Shown one piece after another: positions 1-5,491 of a stretch of DNA of 5,491 nucleotides. Within the stretch, counting starts at the first letter, position 1. Every line of letters begins with the position of its first letter. The notes beneath the pieces are model-generated. The model saw only the letters and a list, made by a program, of their open reading frames with translations, was not told where the DNA came from and searched no databases. A program made the position numbers and the translations under genes. Source of the DNA: Clostridia bacterium (lineage in GTDB: Bacteria; Bacillota; Clostridia; Christensenellales; DTU072); assembly GCA_028703745.1 (NCBI GenBank), contig JAQVME010000109.1:1-5491 (forward strand), read 5' to 3'.

Positions 1-317
1 TGATTCTTTGCGAAAGGGGAATAAGGACGTTCGAGACCTACACCAGAAGCACACTGGACATATCTGCCGTGCCGGTGCTGAAGAAATTGACGCATTTGCC
101 GATAATCATCGACCCCAGCCATGCATCGGGCAGAGCCGACCTCGTAGAGGCGCTGGCGCTCTCGGCAGTTGCCGCAGGCGCAGACGGATTGCTTATCGAA
201 ACCCATAACAATCCCAAGGCCGCGCTTTGCGACGGCGCGCAGTCGCTGGATGCTCCGTCTTTCGAAAGGGTAATGAATAAAGTAACCAAACTCAAGGAGT
301 TTATGCGCAAGCTGTAA
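1..317 (+). CDS. aroF: 3-deoxy-7-phosphoheptulonate (DAHP) synthase, C-terminal part (5' end outside window)
   Basis: This is the 3' end of a DAHP synthase gene, read in the frame whose codons begin at position 3 and ending at TAA 315-317; 104 residues are visible. The enzyme condenses phosphoenolpyruvate with erythrose 4-phosphate in the cytosol, the committed step of the shikimate pathway. The visible part starts with ILCERGIRTFETYTR, a hallmark of the AroF/KdsA-like type I family. It continues with DPSHASG (His at 120-122), LIETH (Glu at 198-200) and CDGAQSL (Asp at 231-233). By family knowledge these His, Glu and Asp residues are metal ligands; the ligand Cys would lie upstream, outside the window. 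The protein ends normally at KEFMRKL. Because the N-terminus is missing, a regulatory ACT-like or chorismate mutase domain there cannot be excluded. KDO-8-phosphate synthase is a related alternative, but the motifs and the neighbours favour DAHP synthase. Confidence 0.94.
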   Translation, partial: ILCERGIRTFETYTRSTLDISAVPVLKKLTHLPIIIDPSHASGRADLVEALALSAVAAGADGLLIETHNNPKAALCDGAQSLDAPSFERVMNKVTKLKEFMRKL

Positions 318-334
318 CACAGTAATAAAAAACC

Positions 335-363
335 TTGATTAATACCACGAATGACAGTAAAAT
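335..363 (+). promoter_or_regulatory. Candidate sigma-A type promoter upstream of aroBA
   Basis: In the 62-base gap between aroF and aroBA there is TTGATT at 335-340 (4 of 6 matches to TTGACA) and TAAAAT at 358-363 (5 of 6 to TATAAT), separated by 17 bases, the preferred spacing. A transcript starting about 7 bases after the -10 box would begin near 370, right at the Shine-Dalgarno sequence of aroBA, leaving a leader of only about 10 bases. That is unusually short and weakens the call. In AT-rich intergenic DNA such matches also arise by chance. If real, it would be an internal promoter supplementing read-through from aroF. Confidence 0.28.
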
Positions 364-369
364 GTAAAC

Positions 370-374
370 GGGAG
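370..374 (+). promoter_or_regulatory. Ribosome binding site of aroBA
   Basis: GGGAG at 370-374 lies 5 bases before ATG 380-382. The spacing is good and supports that start. The encoded protein then begins MELEIKV, at the usual distance ahead of the AroB core. Confidence 0.7.
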
Positions 375-379
375 CGCAA

Positions 380-2674
380 ATGGAATTAGAAATAAAAGTA
401 TCTTCACCTTACAAAGTCGTTTTCAGCAAGGGTTGTCTTGCCGGCGGCAGCATATCGGAGCTGCTGGCGGAATACAAAGGCAAAAGGCTGGCTGTCATCA
501 CCGACGACAACGTCAAGGCTTTGTACCTGGACAGCCTTGTCGAAGGGCTGAGCGATCTCGGCGAGGTTTTTCCTTACAGCTTCCCCTCGGGAGAGGATAG
601 CAAAAGCTTGCAAACTGTCGAACGGATATATGACTTTCTGACCTCGAGCGGCATCACCAGAACGGATTTGATTATAGCGCTCGGCGGCGGAATAGTCGGC
701 GACACCGCAGGCTTTGCGGCGGCAACATATCTCAGGGGTGTCAAGCTTGTTCAAATACCCACGACACTATTGGCTATGGTGGATTCGTCGATAGGCGGCA
801 AGACCGCCATAAATTTGTCTGCAGGGAAGAACCTCGCAGGCAGTTTCAGCCAACCTGCGAAGGTCATTGTGGATATTGAATTTCTCGATACTCTCAATGC
901 CGACGAATGGCAAAACGGCATTGGCGAAATAATAAAATACGGCGCCATAATGGACAGAGGGCTGTTCGCTCTTATGGAGAGCGGCAGATACAAGGACAAA
1001 ATGGAAGAGGTAATTTTTCGGTGCCTAAAAATTAAGAAGAAGGTAGTCGAAAAAGACACTTTGGATACCGGTATAAGACAAATCCTAAACTTCGGACATA
1101 CGCTGGCGCACGCCGTTGAAAGGCATTCAGGCTTTTCGGTGTCCCATGGCAAAGCCGTCGGCATAGGTATGGCGCTCATCTCCCGTTGGGCAGAGCAGCG
1201 CTGCCTGGTGCGGCAGGGCGTAGCCGAACGCTTAGAACGGGTACTTGAACGGTACGGCTTGCCGTACGGCTACGAGCTTTCTGCGGAAGGGCTTTGGGGG
1301 CAGGCAGCCGGCGACAAAAAACGCAAGGGCGACAAAATAACGCTGGCACTTGTTGAAGAAATAGGCAAATGCGCTTTGCACGATATTGCCGTCGACAGCT
1401 TCTGTAATGCGCAAATAGATTTGACCTTTTTGCCGTCGTTTTTGAAGGGTGTCATCACGGCGCCTCCGTCGAAGTCTATGGCGCACAGAGCGGTTTTTTG
1501 CGCTATGCTTTCGCAACATAAGAGCGTAATAAGAAATATAAGCTTAAGCGAGGACATCACCGCCTCAATAAATGCGGCGAGGGCGCTGGGTTGTCAAGCC
1601 GTCCATAAAGACAATGTTTTGACGATGCTTCCGGGCAAGATTGACGGAGCAACCGAAATAGATTGCGGAGAAAGCGGCACGACCTTCAGATTTCTACTCC
1701 CCGTGCTTGCTGCGCTGGGCAAAAAAGCAACAATAATCGGACGGGGCAGGCTGGGCGAAAGACCCTATGCCGAGCTTACGGACGAGCTTGCCGCGCACGG
1801 CGCGCAATTTGATAGGAAAGACGGATTGCCGTTGTCAATATCAGGGAGAATTCGCGCGGGGGATTATTCCATTCGCGGCGACGTGTCCTCACAGTACATT
1901 TCCGGACTGTTGCTGGCTCTGCCACTCCTTGAAGGCGACAGCAGGCTTATGCTTACATCGGAGCTGTCTTCCGCGCCGTATGTAGATATGACCATAAGTT
2001 GTATGCAAGCCTTCGGAGTTGAAATAAAGAAAATTGACGGCGGCTTTTTGATTAGGGGCGGACAAAAATACAAAGGCGCCGAGTACGAGGTTGAAGGCGA
2101 CTACAGCAATGCGGCGTTTTTCCTTTGCGCAGGCGCGTTGAACGGCGATATCGAAGTTGAGGGTCTTTCAAAAAGCTCGCTTCAGGGTGACAGTGAAATA
2201 ATTGACATTTTGAGAAAAGCCGGCGCCGACATAACCGAAACGGCAAAAGGCTACTGCGCGAGGAAAAGCGCTTTGCGCGGCGTGGATATAGATGCTTCGG
2301 AAATCCCCGATTTAGTGCCCGTGGCGGCGCTTACTCTAGCGGGCGCCGAAGGCGGCAGCGTTTTTCGAAACACTGAGCGACTGAAAATAAAAGAATGCGA
2401 CCGTCAACTTGCAGTAAAAGAAACTATAGCTGCGTTGGGCGGAAAGGTAGAGGTGTCGCAAGGAGATATAGTCATTTGTAAAGGACTATCTTCGGGCGGC
2501 GTCATCAGCGGCAGGAACGACCACAGAATGGTTATGTCGCTTGCTGCGGCGGCAATAAATAATAATCAAACAATTACGGTTTTGGGCGCTCAAACAACAA
2601 AAAAGAGTTACCCTGATTTCTTTTTGGATTATAAGAGCCTAGGAGGAAAATATGTCGTCTATATGGGGAAATAG
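380..2674 (+). CDS. Bifunctional 3-dehydroquinate synthase / EPSP synthase (AroB-AroA fusion)
   Basis: One uninterrupted 764-codon frame encodes two complete shikimate enzymes. Residues 1 to about 340 are 3-dehydroquinate synthase, which converts DAHP to 3-dehydroquinate using NAD+ and a divalent metal. They show GGGIVGD (102-108), PTTLLAMVDSSIGGKTAIN (127-145) and the expected metal ligands E183 (GIGEIIKYG), H240 (NFGHTLAHA) and H256 (SHGKAVGIGM). Residues from about 347 to 764 are EPSP synthase, which joins shikimate 3-phosphate and phosphoenolpyruvate. They show PPSKSMAHR (362-370; K365, S366, R370), GESGTTFRF (430-438), RLGERP (457-462), SSQYISGLL (503-511), D644 in EIPDLVP, KECDR (671-675), NDHRM (713-717) and K742 before SYPDFF. 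All main catalytic residues of both halves appear to be present. There is no internal start with a ribosome binding site at the junction, so one polypeptide is expected. The gene follows aroF by 62 bases and overlaps aroC by 23. The order DHQS-EPSPS matches the first two domains of fungal AROM. A sequencing error that removed a stop is possible but unsupported. Confidence 0.95.
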   Translation: MELEIKVSSPYKVVFSKGCLAGGSISELLAEYKGKRLAVITDDNVKALYLDSLVEGLSDLGEVFPYSFPSGEDSKSLQTVERIYDFLTSSGITRTDLIIALGGGIVGDTAGFAAATYLRGVKLVQIPTTLLAMVDSSIGGKTAINLSAGKNLAGSFSQPAKVIVDIEFLDTLNADEWQNGIGEIIKYGAIMDRGLFALMESGRYKDKMEEVIFRCLKIKKKVVEKDTLDTGIRQILNFGHTLAHAVERHSGFSVSHGKAVGIGMALISRWAEQRCLVRQGVAERLERVLERYGLPYGYELSAEGLWGQAAGDKKRKGDKITLALVEEIGKCALHDIAVDSFCNAQIDLTFLPSFLKGVITAPPSKSMAHRAVFCAMLSQHKSVIRNISLSEDITASINAARALGCQAVHKDNVLTMLPGKIDGATEIDCGESGTTFRFLLPVLAALGKKATIIGRGRLGERPYAELTDELAAHGAQFDRKDGLPLSISGRIRAGDYSIRGDVSSQYISGLLLALPLLEGDSRLMLTSELSSAPYVDMTISCMQAFGVEIKKIDGGFLIRGGQKYKGAEYEVEGDYSNAAFFLCAGALNGDIEVEGLSKSSLQGDSEIIDILRKAGADITETAKGYCARKSALRGVDIDASEIPDLVPVAALTLAGAEGGSVFRNTERLKIKECDRQLAVKETIAALGGKVEVSQGDIVICKGLSSGGVISGRNDHRMVMSLAAAAINNNQTITVLGAQTTKKSYPDFFLDYKSLGGKYVVYMGK
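2641..2646 (+). promoter_or_regulatory. Ribosome binding site of aroC, inside the aroBA coding region
   Basis: A perfect AGGAGG at 2641-2646 sits 5 bases before ATG 2652-2654. It lies wholly within the last codons of aroBA (the LGGK region). It fixes the aroC start, creates the 23-base overlap and allows strong initiation by ribosomes close to the end of the fusion gene. Confidence 0.88.
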
Positions 2675-3725
2675 TTTGAAGATAAGCGTTTTCGGAGAGT
2701 CGCACGGCGAACTTGTCGGAGTCACAATAGACGGACTGCCGTGCGGTATAACGCTTGATACTGATTATATCGAGAATTTTATGGCAAGAAGGCGTCCGGG
2801 ACAGAACGAGTATTCGACTGCCCGAAACGAAAGTGACAAGCCCACTCTTGTTTGCGGCATTCTAGACGGAGTAACCACAGGCGCGCCGCTGACTGCGGTT
2901 ATATACAATTCTGACAAAAAAAGCGGGGATTATGCCGATGTCAAGCGGCTTGCCCGTCCTTCGCACGCCGACTACGCCGCGCACATAAAGTACCTAGGCA
3001 ACAACGATATTAGAGGCGGCGGACACTTCTCGGGCAGACTGACAGCGTCTATTGTCTTTGCCGGAGCCGTAGCGGCGCAGCTACTAAAACAACGGGGAAT
3101 AACCGTAGGCGCCCATATAAAAAGCGTAGCAAACATTTCGGACGACGGATTTTCTGCCGATATAGAAGCGCAACTTGCGAAACTGGCACAAAAGCCTTTT
3201 GCCGTCATAAATGACGAATCGGCTATCGGCATGCAAGCTGCCATTTTGAGCGCTAAGCAGCAACTCGATTCGGTGGGCGGCGTCGTTGAATGCGCCATAA
3301 CGGGCTTGCCCGCGGGGGTGGGAAGCCCCATGTTCGGCGGAGTAGAAAGCCGCATAGCCTCCATCGTTTTCGGTATACCCGCCGTAAAAGGCATCGAATT
3401 CGGCGCTGGCTTTGACATAACAAAAATGACGGGCAGTCAGGCAAATGATGAAATATACGCCGAAGGCGGCAAGGTGAAATGCCATTCCAACAACAACGGC
3501 GGCATAACCGGCGGTATAACAAACGGTATGCCCGTTATTTTCCGCGTTGCCATAAAGCCCACTCCGTCGATAGCCCGACCGCAACGCACAATAGACCTCA
3601 AAACGCTGGAAAACGGCGTTATTGAAATAAAGGGCAGACACGACCCTTGCATTGTACAAAGAGCCGTGCCCGTTGTCGAGGCGGTAGCGGCAATAGCCGT
3701 GCTTGATATGCTTTTGGGGGAATGA
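2652..3725 (+). CDS. aroC: Chorismate synthase
   Basis: The product has 357 residues, the usual length. It eliminates phosphate from EPSP to give chorismate and needs reduced FMN as catalytic cofactor, acting as a cytosolic enzyme (tetrameric in the family). The three family signatures are present: GESHGELVGVTIDGLP (15-30, with H18), GGHFSGRLTA (123-132) and RHDPCIVQRAVPVVEA (329-344). Also visible are RRRPGQ (46-51), RPSHADY (102-108, with H105), the NNNGGITGG loop (280-288) and KPTPS (302-306). By family knowledge H18, H105 and the acidic residue of the RHD motif (D331) contribute to catalysis. The GGHFSGR form of the second signature, in place of the commoner GRSSARET, is a variant I associate with clostridial enzymes. 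The start is set by a perfect AGGAGG. The gene overlaps the end of aroBA, whose EPSP synthase half makes its substrate, and its TGA overlaps the pheA start. Confidence 0.97.
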   Translation: MSSIWGNSLKISVFGESHGELVGVTIDGLPCGITLDTDYIENFMARRRPGQNEYSTARNESDKPTLVCGILDGVTTGAPLTAVIYNSDKKSGDYADVKRLARPSHADYAAHIKYLGNNDIRGGGHFSGRLTASIVFAGAVAAQLLKQRGITVGAHIKSVANISDDGFSADIEAQLAKLAQKPFAVINDESAIGMQAAILSAKQQLDSVGGVVECAITGLPAGVGSPMFGGVESRIASIVFGIPAVKGIEFGAGFDITKMTGSQANDEIYAEGGKVKCHSNNNGGITGGITNGMPVIFRVAIKPTPSIARPQRTIDLKTLENGVIEIKGRHDPCIVQRAVPVVEAVAAIAVLDMLLGE

Positions 3726-4855
3726 TGGACATAAAAGAATTGCGTGACAGAATAGACAAGACCGACGACGCGCTTATGCGTGCGTATATTGAGCGCACTG
3801 AGCTTGTCAAGCAGGTTGCCGAATATAAAAAGCAAAACGCTGCGCCAATACTTAATACAGACAGGGAAAAGCAAGTATATGACAGATTGATAAAAGAATT
3901 CGGCGAACAGTACAGCCGGGATATTTATTCGCTGTACAGCGGAATTATGAATATCTCAAAGCTTCGTCAAGCGCGCGTAAACAGTACGACGGATATCGAA
4001 ACGCTTGTTAAGTTTTCCAAAGATGCATATAAGGGAGACCAAAAGGCTTTGAAGGTAGCTCTCCAAGGCGTTGAGGGAGCCTTCTCTATGATAGCCGCCA
4101 AGGATATGTTCGCGCAGCCGGAGTTGAATTACAAAAAGAGTTTTGGCGAGGTGTTTGAGGCGGTGTCGAAAGGAGAGGTCGATTTTGGAGTAGTGCCTAT
4201 CGAGAATTCCAATGCAGGCTCGGTCAACGAGGTTTACGATTTGCTGGCAAAATTCGGTCTGTATATTGCGATAGCCAGGGTGCAGAAGGTGGAGCATTGC
4301 TTACTGGGCACAAAAGGCGCGCAAAAACAGGATATAAAAACCGTCATTTCTCACCCTCAGGCGTTATATCAATGCAAGGACTATTTGCACAAGAGCGGTA
4401 TCGAGGCAATAAGCCGCGCCAATACGGCGCTGGCGGCAGAGGAGGTGTCAAGAACGCAGGACAAGGCTCTCGGCGCGTTGGCTTCCGAAAAGACGGCGGA
4501 CTTGTACGGACTTTCTATTCTCGAAAGGGGCGTTCAGGACGAAAAGAACAATAACACAAGGTTTATTGCAATATCAAAAGACAATCTTGCGGTGCCGCAG
4601 GCAAACAAAATCAGCCTTGTTGTCACGCTTGCCCACAAACAGGGCGCTTTGTACCAACTGCTGAACATTATCGCTTCTTACCGCGTCAATATGACGAAGC
4701 TCGAATCGCGTCCCATTCCGGGCAGCAATTTTGAATTTATGTTTTATTTTGATATTGAAGGCAACCTACAGGACAAGGCAGTACGGGATATGCTTTTCGA
4801 CGTATACGAATATTCCGAAAAGGTGCTATATCTGGGAGGGTACAAGGAGCAATGA
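3722..4855 (+). CDS. pheA: Chorismate mutase / prephenate dehydratase with ACT domain (P-protein)
   Basis: This 377-residue protein turns chorismate into prephenate and then phenylpyruvate, the precursor of phenylalanine. Residues 1 to about 88 form an AroQ-type helical chorismate mutase. Matched to E. coli PheA it keeps R8, R25, K36, R48, E49, S79 and Q83 of the active site, while the position of E. coli D48 is N45. Residues about 111-285 are prephenate dehydratase, with GVEGAFS (116-122), VPIENS (158-163) and the catalytic-type TRF at 279-281. Residues about 296-372 are an ACT domain with GALYQLL and ESRP (328-331), the family's phenylalanine-sensing motifs, so feedback inhibition by phenylalanine is likely. 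The gene starts within the aroC stop (ATGA at 3722-3725). A second in-frame ATG at 3725 is an equally possible start; only a weak GGGGG (3716-3720) precedes them. Its length is close to the usual P-protein of about 360-390 residues. The stop overlaps the tyrA start. Confidence 0.96.
   Translation: MMDIKELRDRIDKTDDALMRAYIERTELVKQVAEYKKQNAAPILNTDREKQVYDRLIKEFGEQYSRDIYSLYSGIMNISKLRQARVNSTTDIETLVKFSKDAYKGDQKALKVALQGVEGAFSMIAAKDMFAQPELNYKKSFGEVFEAVSKGEVDFGVVPIENSNAGSVNEVYDLLAKFGLYIAIARVQKVEHCLLGTKGAQKQDIKTVISHPQALYQCKDYLHKSGIEAISRANTALAAEEVSRTQDKALGALASEKTADLYGLSILERGVQDEKNNNTRFIAISKDNLAVPQANKISLVVTLAHKQGALYQLLNIIASYRVNMTKLESRPIPGSNFEFMFYFDIEGNLQDKAVRDMLFDVYEYSEKVLYLGGYKEQ
4844..4849 (+). promoter_or_regulatory. 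Ribosome binding site region of tyrA
   Basis: AAGGAG at 4844-4849 ends only 2 bases before ATG 4852-4854, closer than ideal. A second purine run, GGGAGG at 4834-4839, is 12 bases from the ATG. Both lie inside the last pheA codons. With the 4-base ATGA overlap, this suggests that tyrA is translated mainly by coupling to pheA. Confidence 0.5.
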
Positions 4856-5491
4856 AAATAGGTATTGTGGGGTTGGGGCTAATGGGCGGCTCTATCCTCA
4901 AGGCAATAAAAGCCCGAACAAGCCACGAATGCTGGGCTTATAACAGAACCAAAAGCGTTTTGGACGCCGCCGCCCTATATCTGGATGGAGTGCTTGACAC
5001 AAATACAATAAAAGACGTCGATATAGTGTTCGTCTGCTTGATGCCGAAGGCAACGATAGATTTTGTATTTAAAAATGCCGAAAATTTCAAAAAGGGCTGT
5101 ATAGTAACCGATATATGCGGAGTAAAAAAGCATATTGTCGAAAATCTGGAAAAGCCGCTACAGAGCATAGGAGTGCATTTTGTCGGCGCCCATCCTATGG
5201 CGGGCAAAGAAGTGGGCGGCTTTTGCAACTCCTCCGAGGACTTGTTTGCCAATGCCAGTTATATCCTTACGCCTACCGCGCGAACCGACAAAAAAGCCGT
5301 CGAAACGCTTGAGAAACTTGCCTTTGAAATAGGCTTTAAGAGCGTAGTCAAGGCATCACCCGAGGAGCACGACGAAATAATCGCGTATACCTCGCAGCTT
5401 GCTCATATCGTCTCAAACGCGTATGTCAAAAGTCCGAAACTCTCAAGGCATGCGGGATTCAGCGCAGGCAGCTTTCAGGATTTGACGAGAG
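4852..5491 (+). CDS. tyrA: Prephenate dehydrogenase, N-terminal part (3' end outside window)
   Basis: The frame opens at ATG 4852, overlapping the pheA stop as ATGA, and stays open to the window edge, giving 213 residues. The enzyme oxidatively decarboxylates prephenate to 4-hydroxyphenylpyruvate, the precursor of tyrosine; an arogenate-using variant cannot be excluded. It begins with a Rossmann fold, MKIGIVGLGLMGGS, whose glycine motif is at 7-12. DICGVKK (87-93) and GAHPMAGKE (112-120) follow; H114 corresponds to a histidine regarded as catalytic in this family. The helical C-terminal domain starts near residue 170 with EEHDEIIAYTSQLAH (171-185) and ends here within SFQDLTR (207-213). That final Arg corresponds to a conserved substrate-binding region. 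There is no chorismate mutase domain in front, unlike the E. coli T-protein. The end of strand 2 reads AYNRTK (29-34), without the acidic residue typical of strict NAD+ enzymes. Whether an ACT domain follows cannot be seen. Confidence 0.94.
   Translation, partial: MKIGIVGLGLMGGSILKAIKARTSHECWAYNRTKSVLDAAALYLDGVLDTNTIKDVDIVFVCLMPKATIDFVFKNAENFKKGCIVTDICGVKKHIVENLEKPLQSIGVHFVGAHPMAGKEVGGFCNSSEDLFANASYILTPTARTDKKAVETLEKLAFEIGFKSVVKASPEEHDEIIAYTSQLAHIVSNAYVKSPKLSRHAGFSAGSFQDLTR

Noticed and set aside
318..379. A terminator or riboswitch/T-box between aroF and aroBA
   Set aside because: No stem of useful length is visible and the gap is far too short for a T-box or known riboswitch. A repeated ACAGTAA (319-325 and 354-360) is too short to mean anything.
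351..389. A 12-codon frame (ATG at 351, TAG at 387-389) running into the aroBA start, as a possible leader peptide
   Set aside because: It has no Shine-Dalgarno sequence, no run of Phe, Tyr or Trp codons and no attenuator hairpin. It is within the range expected by chance.
1396..1450. A separate aroA gene starting at one of the in-frame TTG codons (Leu348, Leu351, Leu355)
   Set aside because: No purine-rich ribosome binding site precedes these codons and there is no stop codon ending an aroB frame, so a continuous fusion is the simpler reading.
3084..3659. A 191-codon open frame on the minus strand opposite aroC
   Set aside because: It lies entirely opposite strongly conserved chorismate synthase sequence, resembles no family I know, and is explained by the codon bias of the + strand gene. 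The same holds for the other antisense frames, such as 751-1179, 2972-3418 and 3437-3874.
4297..4554. An 85-codon + strand frame inside pheA
   Set aside because: It overlaps the prephenate dehydratase domain in another frame, has a low-complexity Arg/Gly-rich product and has no supporting ribosome binding site.
1..5491. An undescribed defence, mobile or otherwise novel system
   Set aside because: All but 62 bases are assigned to recognisable aromatic biosynthesis genes. No transposase, integrase, repeats, CRISPR array, RNA gene or composition break was seen.

Overview
The window is one stretch of a bacterial aromatic amino acid operon, with every gene on the + strand. It suggests a Gram-positive anaerobe of the Clostridia, quite possibly an uncultured gut lineage. 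The grounds are the balanced base composition with many ATA and AAA codons, Shine-Dalgarno starts, the tight aro-phe-tyr layout, and clostridial-style motifs such as GGHFSGRLT in chorismate synthase, GESGT-type EPSP synthase and TSQLAH in TyrA. That placement is inferred from motif flavour; no marker gene is present.

Layout. Positions 1-317 hold the last 104 codons of a type I DAHP synthase (aroF), the first step of the shikimate pathway. A 62-base gap (318-379) follows. It has no terminator and a weak promoter candidate. From 380 to 2674 runs one uninterrupted 764-codon frame encoding 3-dehydroquinate synthase (AroB) fused to EPSP synthase (AroA). Chorismate synthase (aroC, 2652-3725) overlaps its end by 23 bases. 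A chorismate mutase/prephenate dehydratase with a C-terminal ACT domain (pheA, 3722-4855) and prephenate dehydrogenase (tyrA, 4852 to beyond the window end) follow, each with a 4-base ATGA overlap.

Together these genes cover DAHP formation, the second, sixth and seventh steps to chorismate, and then both branches towards phenylalanine and tyrosine. The three middle shikimate steps (3-dehydroquinate dehydratase, shikimate dehydrogenase, shikimate kinase) are absent here and must be encoded elsewhere, perhaps beyond either edge. The visible TyrA has no chorismate mutase domain, so the mutase domain of PheA is the only visible source of prephenate for both branches.

The most notable item is the AroB-AroA fusion. 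It joins two non-consecutive enzymes in the same order as the first two domains of the fungal AROM protein, with almost no linker. Nothing in the window looks like a defence, mobile or otherwise undescribed system. No RNA genes, CRISPR arrays, insertion sequences or sizeable repeats were seen.
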